Below, in pieces: positions 35,983-44,651 of a stretch of 64,000 nucleotides of DNA. Where the stretch lies: the NCBI RefSeq assembly GCF_008327685.1, contig NZ_BDDE01000021.1, positions 1 through 64,000 of the forward strand. Direction: 5' to 3'. A model generated the notes under the pieces. The model searched no databases. It was not told the origin of the DNA and saw only the letters and a program-made list of their open reading frames with translations. Position 1 is the stretch's first letter; each line of letters begins with the position of its first letter. Both the position numbers and the translations under genes were made by a program. The stretch comes from Actinomadura sp. K4S16. GTDB taxonomy: Bacteria; Actinomycetota; Actinomycetes; Streptosporangiales; Streptosporangiaceae.

Positions 35983-36519
35983 GTGACGACGACAGCAGAG
36001 CGGGCCCCGTCCGTCGAGGAGGGCGAAGGCGAGGAGCGCGCGATCGAGGCGGTCCTGCTCGCTGCGCTTGCTTCCCGTCGTGAGGAGGCCGCCGAGCCCG
36101 CGATCGAGCACCCGCTGTTGCTCGCCGCCCTCATGCGCCGCCGGGAACAGGGCGAGGGCATCATCGAGCACCCACTCCTTCTCGCCGCTCTAATGCGCCG
36201 CCGCGAAGAGGACGGTGAGGGCATCATCGAGCACCCACTGCTCCTTGCCGCCCTCATGCGCCGCCGGGAACAGGGCGGGGAAAGCATCATCGAGCACCCG
36301 CTCCTCCTTGCCGCTCTCATGCGTCGAAGGCAGCAGCGCGGGGAAAGCATCATCGAGCACCCACTGCTGCTCGCCGCCCTCATGCGCCGTAGGCAGCAGC
36401 GCGGGGAAAGCATCATCGAGCACCCAGTACTGCTCGCCGCCCTCATGCGCCGCCGGGAACAGGACGGGGAGGGCATCATCGAGCACCCGCTCCTGCTCGC
36501 CGCGCTCGCGAAGCGCTGA
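35983..36519 (+). CDS. Tandem-repeat protein with 21-residue IEHPLLLAALMRRRE units, unknown function
   Basis: A 178-residue cytosolic protein with no relative that I recognise. After an acidic head (TTTAERAPSVEEGEGEE) come eight units. The first is degenerate (AIEAVLLAALASRREE); six follow the plan IIEHPLLLAALMRRREQ plus a GEG/GES linker; the last stops at LLLAALAKR. Each unit predicts a short amphipathic helix with a Leu/Ala face and a tribasic end, joined by flexible acidic-Gly linkers. AAGGAG lies 6 nt before the GTG at 35983; the frame is open further upstream but without a site. A small helical protein is encoded 90 nt downstream. No signal peptide or Cys. It could be a multivalent scaffold, or a polyprotein cut at RRR. 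Confidence 0.9.
   Translation: MTTTAERAPSVEEGEGEERAIEAVLLAALASRREEAAEPAIEHPLLLAALMRRREQGEGIIEHPLLLAALMRRREEDGEGIIEHPLLLAALMRRREQGGESIIEHPLLLAALMRRRQQRGESIIEHPLLLAALMRRRQQRGESIIEHPVLLAALMRRREQDGEGIIEHPLLLAALAKR
36040..36516 (+). repeat. Eight tandem 63-bp coding repeats
   Basis: In-frame tandem array of period 63 bp (first complete unit 60 bp). Units differ mostly at silent positions, and units 5 and 6 encode identical residues, so the array has expanded by duplication while selection kept the peptide. It is coding, without CRISPR-type spacers. Confidence 0.92.
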
Positions 36520-36609
36520 CAAGGACATCGGGCCGCAGGCACAACGTCCCCCGGTCGCCGGAACCCGGTGACCGGGGGACTGATCGCAACAACCGCAGAG
36601 GAGCAATTC

Positions 36610-36984
36610 ATGGCGTCCGAGGAATCCGGCCAGTCGGCTGGTCAGGATCCAATCGAGTCACTGGTCGACGATCTGATCCGGGAAATCCTCAACGAGGGCG
36701 GTCAGACCACGAAGGCTCGCGCGCGCGGTGGGGATTCCAAGGCGAAACTGATCGAGACGGCGATGACATCGGCATCGACGGCGGGACCGACGGGCCTGAC
36801 GCTCGAGCGGCTCCTGCTCGTCGAGGTCCTCGCGTCCTCCCTGGCCGATGCCCTGGCCCCGGCGCTGGCGGAGGCCCTGGCTCCCGAAATCCTCAAGGCC
36901 ATGGAGCACCCCGGCACCAGTCGGGGAACCAGCCGGAGGACTCCTGCGAGCGCCGGCCAGGCCAAAGGGCAGAAGAAGACGTGA
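36610..36984 (+). CDS. Small helical protein with basic tail, partner candidate of the repeat protein
   Basis: A 124-residue protein of unknown family. An acidic N-terminus with one helix (IESLVDDLIREILNEGG) leads to a variable basic spacer, then a long Leu/Ala helix: LTLERLLLVEVLASSLADAL, APALAEALAPEILKAMEHP. A Thr/Ser/Lys tail ends GQKKT. The EHP at the end of that helix echoes the IEHP of the repeat protein. GAGGAG lies 6 nt before the ATG, and the gap to the repeat gene is 90 nt, so the two are probably cotranscribed. The Ala/Leu pattern suggests coiled-coil or membrane-surface association. Function unknown. Confidence 0.8.
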   Translation: MASEESGQSAGQDPIESLVDDLIREILNEGGQTTKARARGGDSKAKLIETAMTSASTAGPTGLTLERLLLVEVLASSLADALAPALAEALAPEILKAMEHPGTSRGTSRRTPASAGQAKGQKKT

Positions 36985-37285
36985 GACCGGTCGGCCCCGA
37001 TCGCTGACGCGCGACGGACGGGCGCAGGACCGCTGACCGGCCCTGCGCCCAGCGCTTGCAGGCCCGAAGGTCGGTGTCATCATCGCGCTGGAGTCGTCGT
37101 CATAATCTTCGTCGCCGTTCATCATCCTGATCGCGCGACCTTTGTTTATGAGTCCTCCAGCGTTAGGGGATGGCGCAGTCAGCCGCGCCAGGACCCGGGA
37201 CCGCATCCGCAGTCCGAACGAATTTCGACCACGTCCGGTCACAGCAGGGTTTCTGCCGGTAAGTCCCGTGGCAGCATTCGTGCAC
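36985..37285. other. Intergenic region before the methyltransferase
   Basis: 301 nt. The methyltransferase frame extends into it but lacks family sequence. No hairpin or repeat stands out. Confidence 0.45.
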
Positions 37286-38062
37286 ATGTCCCCCTCCGAT
37301 GTCGATGTCGACCGTCCCAGCGCCGCGCGCGTCTACGACTACGTCCTCGGCGGCAAGGACAACCACGCCGTGGACCGGCGGGCCGCGGAGATGCTGCTGG
37401 AGATCGCTCCAGAGATCCGCGACACTGCCCGGCAGAACCGGGCCTTCCTACGGCGCGTGGTCCGCCACCTGGCCGGACTGGGTGTCCGCCAGTTCCTCGA
37501 TCTCGGCGCCGGCCTGCCGACGGTGGAGAACACCCACGAGGTCGCCCAGGCCGCAGCCGCCGACTCCAAGACCGTGTACGTCGACAACGACCCCATCGTG
37601 CTGACGCACGGCCGCGCCTTCCTCGACCCCGACTCGGGTTCAACCTTCCTGTCGGCCGACATCCGCGACACCACCGCGGTGCTCAAGGGCGCAGGCGAGC
37701 ATCTGGACTTGTCAGAGCCGGTCGGGCTGCTCTTCGTCAACGTGCTGCATCTGATCGGCGACGGCGACGACCCGGCCGGGCTCGTGGCCGCCTACGCCCA
37801 CGCTCTGGCCCCCGGCTCGCACGTGGTGATCACACACGTGTCCGGTGACGGCGCCGGCAGTGAGCTGCGCGAGCGCATCGGCAAGGTGTTCACCGGATCG
37901 TCGGCGGACGCGCGGCTCCGCACACGCGGGGAGATCGGCCGAATGTTCGGCGGGCTGCCGTTGCTCGAGCCGGGCTTGGTCGATGTCGCGGCGTGGCGTC
38001 CCGAGAACGGTGCCCCGGTGGGAGAGCTACGCGTTTTCGCCGGCGTCGCCCAAGTGCCGTAG
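37286..38062 (+). CDS. SAM-dependent methyltransferase (DUF574/Methyltransf_19 type)
   Basis: A 258-residue protein of an actinomycete-specific methyltransferase family. It begins with PSAARVYDYVLGGKDNHAVD, has QNRAFLRRVVRHLAGLGVRQ, the SAM loop FLDLGAGLPTVENTHEVAQ, VYVDNDPIVLTHGRAF, and a C-terminal LLEPGLVDVAAWRP. The start is uncertain: ATG 37286, or in-frame GTG codons up to 18 nt earlier, none with a clear site. Members are numerous in these genomes with no known substrate. It lies 301 nt after the repeat/partner pair on the same strand. Confidence 0.88.
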   Translation: MSPSDVDVDRPSAARVYDYVLGGKDNHAVDRRAAEMLLEIAPEIRDTARQNRAFLRRVVRHLAGLGVRQFLDLGAGLPTVENTHEVAQAAAADSKTVYVDNDPIVLTHGRAFLDPDSGSTFLSADIRDTTAVLKGAGEHLDLSEPVGLLFVNVLHLIGDGDDPAGLVAAYAHALAPGSHVVITHVSGDGAGSELRERIGKVFTGSSADARLRTRGEIGRMFGGLPLLEPGLVDVAAWRPENGAPVGELRVFAGVAQVP

Positions 38063-38336
38063 GTCGTGGCGGCCGGCCCGGGCGCAAAGAGACCCCTGCT
38101 CCAAGAGCACGACAACTGCCCAGATCGTTTGTTGACCTTGCTGGGCAGCCCTACGAGGCACCCTTGGGCTCCATCCTCGTCCAAGAGAAGAAGGGCGCTC
38201 GGTCGGGGTACGCCAGCAGTACCTCCACAAAGTTGGGGACTTGGAGCGGCATACCCGGCGACGGGCGGGCGGACAGGGGCGGGCCATGGCCAGGGCGACC
38301 GAACGAGGAGGACAGCCTGTTCACAGCCGGAGGGTG

Positions 38337-39422
38337 ATGAGTTGGCTGTCGGAGGTGTTCCAACTCAACCCCGCGGACGTCAACTGGCCGCGGGCGGTGG
38401 CGTTTCTGGACGTCGGGCTGGTGCCGCTGTTCGTCTTCTGGGCGATCGGGCACGAGCAGTACCTTCTCAGCGCGTTGTTCGGCCTGCTTCTCGCTGCGCT
38501 GTCCGACCCGGGAGGCGGTTACGGACATCGCGTGGCGCACATCTCCGCCTTTGCACTGGTCGGGGCAGGGCTGACCGCGCTGGGGTTCGGAATCGGGAGG
38601 GAGGCCTGGGGCTGGCCGGTCCTGGCGGCTTTCGTGGTCACGCTCGCGGCCGGACTGACCGTCGCATTCGGGGTGCGCAGACTCGTCAACGCCCTGCTAC
38701 TCAACATCTGGTTCATCGTCGTCATCGGACTGGAGTTCAACCTCCATCAACACGCCCGCATCACCAACTACACCTGGGCTCAGGTGCTCGCCTGGGCCGG
38801 TGGGGCAGCGCTGTGGATCGCGGTGACGTTCATTTGGTGGCTGATCCGCGGGCGTGCGGACTCGCCCCAGCCGTTCGCGGAGATCCCGGGCGACGCCTCG
38901 CGAAAGAAACCGACTCGACCACTGGTCATGTTCGTGGTGATCCGCGCCGTGGTCATCGCCGGCACCGTCGCGCTCGCGCTTGGACTGAACCTGTCACACG
39001 GCGTCTGGATCCCGATCGCGGCCATGATCGCGATGAAGCCGAGCCTGGAGCAGACGACGCTCATAGCCGCGCAGCGCCTTGTGGGCGCGTTGATCGGCGC
39101 CGCAGCAGCCGCGCTGCTACTGCTGGTTCCAGCGAGCGAACACGGACTCCGGCTGTTCGCGGTGGAGCACGGACTCGGAGTGGTGGCACTCGTGTTGTTC
39201 ATGCACGCGGCGGGGATCCGCTTCTTCAGCTACACGCTCTACAGCGCGGCCATCGCCGCGGGAGTGCTGATCATGGTGGACCTTCCGCAGCCCTCCGACT
39301 ACGCGGCTGAGGGCTACCGAGTGCTGTGGACGCTGTGCGGTGTGGGGATCAGCCTGCTCGTCATGCTGCTGGCAGAGCAGATCGCCAAGCTGACCACCAA
39401 AGCACCACCCCAGCCGACCTGA
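38337..39422 (+). CDS. FUSC-family membrane protein
   Basis: A 361-residue membrane protein with two blocks of hydrophobic helices. The second block contains IPIAAMIAMKPSLEQTTLIA and AAQRLVGALIGAAAAALLLL, the hallmark of the FUSC (fusaric-acid-resistance/aromatic acid exporter) fold. GGAGG sits 4 nt before the ATG at 38337. Usually FUSC proteins export weak acids or act as envelope scaffolds. A hairpin follows. Confidence 0.85.
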   Translation: MSWLSEVFQLNPADVNWPRAVAFLDVGLVPLFVFWAIGHEQYLLSALFGLLLAALSDPGGGYGHRVAHISAFALVGAGLTALGFGIGREAWGWPVLAAFVVTLAAGLTVAFGVRRLVNALLLNIWFIVVIGLEFNLHQHARITNYTWAQVLAWAGGAALWIAVTFIWWLIRGRADSPQPFAEIPGDASRKKPTRPLVMFVVIRAVVIAGTVALALGLNLSHGVWIPIAAMIAMKPSLEQTTLIAAQRLVGALIGAAAAALLLLVPASEHGLRLFAVEHGLGVVALVLFMHAAGIRFFSYTLYSAAIAAGVLIMVDLPQPSDYAAEGYRVLWTLCGVGISLLVMLLAEQIAKLTTKAPPQPT

Positions 39423-39460
39423 ACACGCCCCGCTCCGACTCAGCCCCCATAGGCCCGCAG

Positions 39461-39483
39461 CCTCACATGAGATCGATGTGAGG
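39461..39483 (+). terminator. Hairpin after the FUSC gene
   Basis: CCTCACAT (39461-39468), 7-nt loop, ATGTGAGG (39476-39483): perfect 8-bp stem 39 nt after the stop. Confidence 0.6.
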
Positions 39484-39630
39484 CCCCTGTGCCTGCGTCC
39501 CTTCGACTTCGAGATATGGAGGAGCCGGTCAGGAACGGGCATGGACAGCCTGTGGACACCCACTGCGCGCCGGTCCCGCCGCCGACTCGTCCTCTGGACG
39601 GCTGCACGCTCGTCCCGGACGGCGCACCCG

Positions 39631-39729
39631 CACGAACGGCGAGACGAAATGACAGACAGCTTCGCGCGGCCCCGCCCTCCGGTCCTCGGAGGCTGGATGT
39701 CGCGAGCCCCCGCTTCGCAGTCGTCCAAC
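39631..39729 (+). repeat. Dispersed imperfect repeat, copy A
   Basis: About 100 bp related to 44289-44389. Shared blocks include CGAACGGCGAGACG, TGACAGRCAG, TTCGCGCGG and GCTTCG...CGTCCAAC. It occupies most of the 335-nt gap between the convergent FUSC and aminotransferase genes, which holds no gene. Confidence 0.6.
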
Positions 39730-39757
39730 CGTCGCCCGCACCACAGCGGGACGGTTC

Positions 39758-40537
39758 TCAGAGTGCTTCCGCCGGGATCTCTTCGTATTCCTTGCGAAGG
39801 GTCTCCAGAATCGGATGCTCTTCCGGGAACTCCACCTCGTTGATGGCCGTGATCGCGCGCACTCCAATGGCCGTGTTGGTCGCGAACGCGGCTTCCATGC
39901 CGGGCAGGTCGGAGAGGTTGACGGGGGCGATGGATGTCGCTTCGTGCACCTCGTGCAGTAGGCGCATGGTCACGCCTGTGAGCACTTCGGCGTTAGGCCA
40001 GATGACTTGCTGTCCGTCGAAGAACCCGATGTTCCACGTTGCTCCTTCGGAGACGTACAGGTCCGAGTCGGTGAAGACGCAGTCGTCGAATCCGTCGAGT
40101 TGGGCGTTGCGGCGATGCCTGAGGGTGCCGAACAGGCCGAGGTGCTTCTGTTCAGGCAGCTCGCGCACGTAGGGGACGGACTGGACCCGGATCGGCGCCA
40201 TCGGCCACGCCCCGGACCGGCGGGTCGTGACGAGGACCTTCGGTTTGGCTCGGGCTCCCGGGTGGCCAAGTTCGAGGTCGGGATCGTAGATCGTCACGCG
40301 CACGACGAACACGCCGTCCCGTCCGGCGGTGGCCTGTCTGACGTACTCCCGGACCTGTTGGCGGTCCAACTCGTGACCGAACAGCACACGGCAGTCTCGA
40401 ACAAGCCGCTCCAGATGGTGTGAGAAGCCCCTGACGTGCTGGCCTTCCACGCGCATCGAGGTGAAGTGACCGTAGTTCACCAGAGCCAGTGCTTGGAGCT
40501 CATTCGGGGAGACAGGTATGCCGTTGAGTTCAGCCAC
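39758..40537 (-). CDS. Class IV aminotransferase-like PLP enzyme
   Basis: A 259-residue protein of the branched-chain aminotransferase/ADC lyase fold. It begins MAELNGIPVSPNELQALALV, has HHLERLVRDCRVLFG, the likely PLP lysine in PEQKHLGLFGTLRHRRNAQL, and GATWNIGFFDGQQVIWPNAE plus LTGVTMRLLHE for cofactor and substrate. The family also includes D-amino acid transaminases. It is shorter than BCAT (about 300). The start is a GTG. Confidence 0.85.
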   Translation of the reverse strand: MAELNGIPVSPNELQALALVNYGHFTSMRVEGQHVRGFSHHLERLVRDCRVLFGHELDRQQVREYVRQATAGRDGVFVVRVTIYDPDLELGHPGARAKPKVLVTTRRSGAWPMAPIRVQSVPYVRELPEQKHLGLFGTLRHRRNAQLDGFDDCVFTDSDLYVSEGATWNIGFFDGQQVIWPNAEVLTGVTMRLLHEVHEATSIAPVNLSDLPGMEAAFATNTAIGVRAITAINEVEFPEEHPILETLRKEYEEIPAEAL

Positions 40538-41709
40538 AGAGCCCAGTGTGTCAGGAGGTACGGGCTGCTAACGGGCCGGGCGCAGCACAAGATCGCCGCT
40601 GCGTCGGCGTCAGGACGCGGGAACATCTTGATCAACACGACCCGGTTGTCGGTATGAGCGATCGCGTAGGTCCGGGCCAGAAGCTGGTGCGGCTCGCCGC
40701 GCCGCGTATGCACTGCCATGGCGCGAAGCGAGCACTGGAACCGGCTCCCCAGGCGCTGACGCGAGGGCTGCGGTCGGTAGCCGTAGTCACCCCGCCGGGG
40801 CAACCAGAGGGGGGGGCGGATTGCGTCAGAGCGACGAAGCCGCGGCTCGCGCCATAAGGCGAGGTCCACAACGACCGTTGGAGCACGATGACCGCACCTG
40901 AGAAGCGCATTCCCGGGCAGACCAACGCCGAGTATGAACGACGGCGGGGTCCCAACGCGAACTTCATCGGAACACAGTCGCTGCAGGGGGGCGGAGACCC
41001 TTCCTTTGTGATCAGGGCCTCTCAGGCTTTCTTCGCTTGCCTCAACCGGCGCAGGGACCGCAAGTCGGGTTAGGTGCGGCGCGGCCCGCGGCTTCGTCCT
41101 CATGCCGGCAGGGTGGGGGTCGGCCAAAGCGCCGTATCAACGATTCCGTATCAGGCATCGTGTCGAGCAGAAGCCATTGCCTGGGCCCGGATCGGCCTAC
41201 GGTGGCTGAACTCCGCAGCATCCCGTTCGCCGAGAGCGAGCCCAGCCTCGCGGGCGGTCACGCGACCGGAGCCGCCGCCGCGCACATCGGCAACGCGGGC
41301 GGCAAGCCATGCCAACGGCGTGAGCGCCGCTGCCCCCTGGCCGGAAGGCCGGGAGCGGCTTATGCGCGCTCGGTTATCACACCGGAGATCATAGATAGCC
41401 TGCGCACGCTGCACGCCGACCAGGCAAAGGCGCGGTCCACCGGCCGGTGGGCGGCTCGGGTCACGAGGCTCGCGCTTTGGACACGGCCAGCCCCCTGTCC
41501 AGGTGCGCTGTCGCCCCGATCCATCGGCCGTGAATGCCGTCTGGTCCAGCGGGCATCGTCGGACAGTTCGCTGACGATCAGGGCTGCCACGACGTCGACG
41601 GAATACCCCGGCGCTGCGTCACTACCTGTCGGCTTGCCTTCTTCTCCGGAGAGAAAAGCAGAAGATCCCCATAATGTAGATCCCTACGCGCCTAACAGGA
41701 GGGTTCTCC
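40538..41709. other. 1.2-kb region without a confident gene
   Basis: No family motif on either strand. The best candidate is a minus-strand frame from ATG 40722 to 40477 (about 81 residues, with RTYAIAHTDNRVVLIKMFPR), which overlaps the aminotransferase start; it may be a real small gene or a remnant. The rest is open only because of GC content. Confidence 0.45.
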
Positions 41710-42207
41710 ATGGAGATGGACGGCGCCGCACGGCGAGAAGTGATCTTGAAAGTGCTCGGCTGGGGAACGATCGTCTACTTTCTGATCATCGGATTCGCCT
41801 TGGACAAGCACGCGCTCTTTGAGTTGAAGTCTCCGCCCGGTTCGGCCCAGCTCCAGCAGGCGCAGCACGCCCACGCAAGCGCGCTCGATTCCAAGGCCCA
41901 GAGCCTAGCCAAGTCCGACCCCGCAGCGGCGGCAGACCTGACAGCCCAAGCCGCCAAGATCAGGTTCGATGTGAACACCGCCGTCCGCGACCAGTCCGAC
42001 AGCCGCCTCCGCGCGGTCGGCCTCATCATTGGCACCACCGCCTTCGCCCTCCTCTATCCCCCTCTCATCTATCTCACCTACCGCCGCACTGACCCCACCA
42101 GCACCCTCGCACTATCTGATCTGATCCCACTCAAAGCTGCTCTCGCCTACGGCATAGTCATGAGCCTCATCACCGCCATCGCCGGTTTCACCACGGCCTA
42201 TCAGTGA
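41710..42207 (+). CDS. Membrane protein, unknown function
   Basis: A 165-residue protein with three or four hydrophobic helices (16-31; 100-120; 138-162) and a central hydrophilic, Ala/Gln/Ser/Lys-rich helix (LQQAQHAHASALDSKAQSLA). A strong site, AGGAGGG, lies 6 nt before the ATG. No family recognised. It ends 53 nt before the duplicated tRNA-Thr fragment and so sits at the left edge of the integrated element. Confidence 0.8.
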   Translation: MEMDGAARREVILKVLGWGTIVYFLIIGFALDKHALFELKSPPGSAQLQQAQHAHASALDSKAQSLAKSDPAAAADLTAQAAKIRFDVNTAVRDQSDSRLRAVGLIIGTTAFALLYPPLIYLTYRRTDPTSTLALSDLIPLKAALAYGIVMSLITAIAGFTTAYQ

Positions 42208-42260
42208 ACTCGCAGCGTTGTAACGGGCCCAAGGACTCAAAGGTCGGGAGGGGCCTGCAA

Positions 42261-42306
42261 TGGGAGCCGGTGAGGGGACACGAACCCCTAATCTTCTGTT
42301 TACAAG
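42261..42306 (-). repeat. Duplicated tRNA-Thr 3' half (attachment site, left)
   Basis: 46 bp matching 50636-50681 at 42 positions, same orientation. It covers the T arm, variable loop and right half of the anticodon arm of tRNA-Thr but not the 5' half. This is the usual scar of integration into a tRNA 3' end. Four mismatches indicate age or a related donor tRNA. Confidence 0.8.
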
Positions 42307-42403
42307 CAAGATCAGACATATCCAGGGATGTCCACACATGCCCTCTTGCCAGCGCGGCACCGTCCCGTGCGTCCACATCCGTCCGAGATCATCCAACCCC
42401 GTT

Positions 42404-42422
42404 GTTAGCACGGGCGTTAGCA
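42404..42422 (+). repeat. Paired GTTAGCA motif, left end (possible integrase arm sites)
   Basis: GTTAGCA (42404-42410) N5 GTTAGCA (42416-42422). The same 12-bp-period pair occurs at 50580-50598 beside the recombinase stop. Equal spacing and orientation at both ends suggest arm-type binding sites. Confidence 0.55.
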
Positions 42423-42776
42423 CCACTCCCCCAAGTGGTCCCTCCGTACGAACGGCGAAACACCGAGCCGTATTCGTGGCGCCTCTGCCCTGCCTAAGGT
42501 GCCTCGGTTGGACTTTATGAGGAACGACCAGGCGACTCGCGGCCGTGCGGGACGTCCATCTACAGGCGTTCGACGCCGACGGCGAACACGCCCCCCGTTG
42601 ATGGAGGTTCTGCGGGAGCGTTTCGTCCCCCTGACCGCCTTTGCGCCGAGATGCGGGACGCTTGCATTTTCGGGCACATACGTTCACCCGGGTTTGGGCA
42701 GCGCGTCAGGAGACGCCTTCGACCAAGGGCTCGTTATCGTTCGTCCCGGCCCGTTCGTTGCGGGTATGTTCCGATC

Positions 42777-44216
42777 GTGGGTTGGGATCGTGCGGGTGTG
42801 CTGGCGGGCCGGTACCGGAAGCTGGGCCGGATCGGGCAGGGCGGGATGGGCGCTGTGTGGCGCGCTTATGACACCGACCTAGATCGCGAGGTGGCCATCA
42901 AGGAACTGCGGGTGCCCGAGCAGGTCACCGAGCAGGAACGGCGCGTGTGGTACGCCCGGATGAGCAGGGAGGCCCGAGCCGCCGCCCGGCTGAGGCACCC
43001 GGGAATCGTCACCGTCTACGACCGGGTGATCGGCGAGGACGGCCGTCCGTGGATCGTGATGGAGCTGATCCACGGCCCATCCCTGGCGGACCTGCTGACC
43101 GAGCGGAAAGCCCTCCCTGAGCAGCAGGTTGCCGCACTCGGGTTAGCGATGCTGGAGGCGCTGTCGGCCGCACACGCGCACGGCATCGTGCACCGTGATG
43201 TCAAACCGCCCAACGTGCTGCTGGACGGCGATCGGATCGTCCTGACCGACTTCGGTATCGCCGCGGTTGAGGGCGATGCCACCCTCACCCCCTCGGGTGC
43301 ACTGGTGGGCACGCCCGCCTACATGTCCCCCGAACAGATCAACGGACAGGCGGTCACTCCCGCCTCGGACCTGTGGTCACTCGCCGCGACCTTGTACATG
43401 GCGGTAGAAGGCCGCCCGCCGTTCACTGGCCTCACGCACGGGGCAATGTTCGTCGCCATCGCGACCCAGGACCCCGCACCACCCAAATGCAGCGAGCCGC
43501 TCGCGCACGTCCTGAACGGCCTGCTACGCAAAAATCCCGCCGACCGGCTGTCCGTCGAGCAGATCCGCGCCTCCCTCACCACCATGATCGGCTCCGGCAG
43601 CAAGCTCAACGTTGAGGTCCGACCCACTGACCAACAACCCACGCCCCGCGCCAACACCCTCACCTATACCAACGACCTACCTCTCGCGCGCAGCCCCATC
43701 TCCTTCCCAGATGACAGGGGTCCGGCCCATCTAACTGGTGCTGCCAAGGATCTGTCCGAACAGGAGGCGGTCGCCAGGTACCGGGTGCTGGCCGTGGCCG
43801 ACCCCGACCGTTACCGCCCCGACCTCGCCCAGTCGCTACACAACCTCGGCTTCACGTTGGGGGAACTGAGCCTCTACGCCGAAGCGGCGCCCCTAGAGCA
43901 GGAGGCGGTCGCGATCCTCCGGGAACTGGCTGTGGCCGACCCCGACCGCTACCGCCCCGACCTCGCCCAGTCGCTACACAACCTCGGCATCACGCTGGGG
44001 GAACTGGGCCTCCACGCCGAAGCGGCGTCCGTGAAGCAGGAGGCGGTCGCGATCCGGCGGAAGTTGGCCGTGGCCGACCCCGACCGTCACCGCCCCGACC
44101 TCGCCCAGTCGCTACACAACCTCGGCATCACGCTGAGGATGCTGGGCCTCCACGCCGAAGCGGCGTCCGTGAGAAAGGAGGCGAAAGCCATCCGCAAGCA
44201 CTTGCGCCGAAACTGA
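42777..44216 (+). CDS. Serine/threonine protein kinase with C-terminal TPR repeats
   Basis: A 479-residue soluble protein. An active-looking kinase domain spans residues 10-275: GQGGMGAVWRAYD, VAIKEL, IVHRDVKPPNVLL, LTDFGIAA, GTPAYMSPEQINGQ. After a linker of about 50 residues come three tandem 46-residue TPR units, starting at 43758, 43896 and 44034, with a partial fourth. Each contains ADPDRYRPDLAQSLHNLG. There is no membrane helix, unlike the kinase at 12.9 kb. The GTG at 42777 is the start nearest the kinase fold. Located in the integrated element; TPRs probably dock a substrate. Role unknown; a defence or signalling role is speculation. Confidence 0.9.
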   Translation: MGWDRAGVLAGRYRKLGRIGQGGMGAVWRAYDTDLDREVAIKELRVPEQVTEQERRVWYARMSREARAAARLRHPGIVTVYDRVIGEDGRPWIVMELIHGPSLADLLTERKALPEQQVAALGLAMLEALSAAHAHGIVHRDVKPPNVLLDGDRIVLTDFGIAAVEGDATLTPSGALVGTPAYMSPEQINGQAVTPASDLWSLAATLYMAVEGRPPFTGLTHGAMFVAIATQDPAPPKCSEPLAHVLNGLLRKNPADRLSVEQIRASLTTMIGSGSKLNVEVRPTDQQPTPRANTLTYTNDLPLARSPISFPDDRGPAHLTGAAKDLSEQEAVARYRVLAVADPDRYRPDLAQSLHNLGFTLGELSLYAEAAPLEQEAVAILRELAVADPDRYRPDLAQSLHNLGITLGELGLHAEAASVKQEAVAIRRKLAVADPDRHRPDLAQSLHNLGITLRMLGLHAEAASVRKEAKAIRKHLRRN

Positions 44217-44288
44217 CTCGATCTCTCCTGCCATCATGGCGCCCTGGCGCCCGAGTACAAGCGCACCTCGTACCGGAGCGCTTGTCCG

Positions 44289-44389
44289 CGCGAACGGCGA
44301 GACGGTGTGACAGGCAGATTCGCGCGGATGAGTGCTCTGGCTCGCGGGGGGCTGGGGGCTGCGAAGCCCTCGCTTCGGGCACGTCCAAC
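44289..44389 (+). repeat. Dispersed imperfect repeat, copy B
   Basis: About 100 bp related to 39631-39729, again just after a plus-strand gene. It lies in the 435-nt space (44217-44651) between the kinase gene and the IS481-family element, which otherwise holds only hairpins. Confidence 0.6.
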
Positions 44390-44554
44390 ACTCGGTACGT
44401 AGACAGTCACACGCGAAATCTGCATGGACCCGGAAGAACGGACAGCGTGTCCGCCGCCCTGCTGGTGACCGTCGATCGGCCGTCTAGACGCTCGCGCTGT
44501 CTCGGGGCGGCCGTGGCCGGGCTGCGAGACGGGACCGGACGGAACAGGCCGCAT

Positions 44555-44607
44555 GCCCGGCTCGCAGAGCCGGGCGCGGCCGCCCGGCGCCCCGCGTGCG
44601 GGGCGCC
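44555..44607. terminator. Two consecutive perfect hairpins
   Basis: GCCCGGCTC-GCA-GAGCCGGGC (44555-44575), then GGCGCCCCGC-GT-GCGGGGCGCC (44586-44607). They lie 338 nt after the kinase stop and just before the IS481-family element. They could end transcription in either direction. Confidence 0.5.
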
Positions 44608-44651
44608 CTTGAAGACGTAGAGAAAGTACTCATCCGGTCGGCGGGATACCC

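Larger units (their letters stand above)
42208..42776. other. Left end of the integrated element, no gene
   Basis: 569 nt holding the tRNA-Thr fragment (42261-42306), the paired GTTAGCA motifs (42404-42422) and the upstream region of the kinase-TPR gene. No credible protein gene. Confidence 0.55.

Noticed and set aside
36040..36516. CRISPR array
   Set aside because: The 63-bp repeats are contiguous, coding and in frame, with no unique spacers.
35983..38062. RiPP cluster with methyltransferase as tailoring enzyme
   Set aside because: The methyltransferase is 301 nt away and belongs to a family scattered through these genomes; no protease, transporter or other tailoring gene is present. Kept only as a weak alternative.
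42261..42306. Functional tRNA gene
   Set aside because: Only the 3' half of tRNA-Thr is present; no D arm or 5' acceptor strand.
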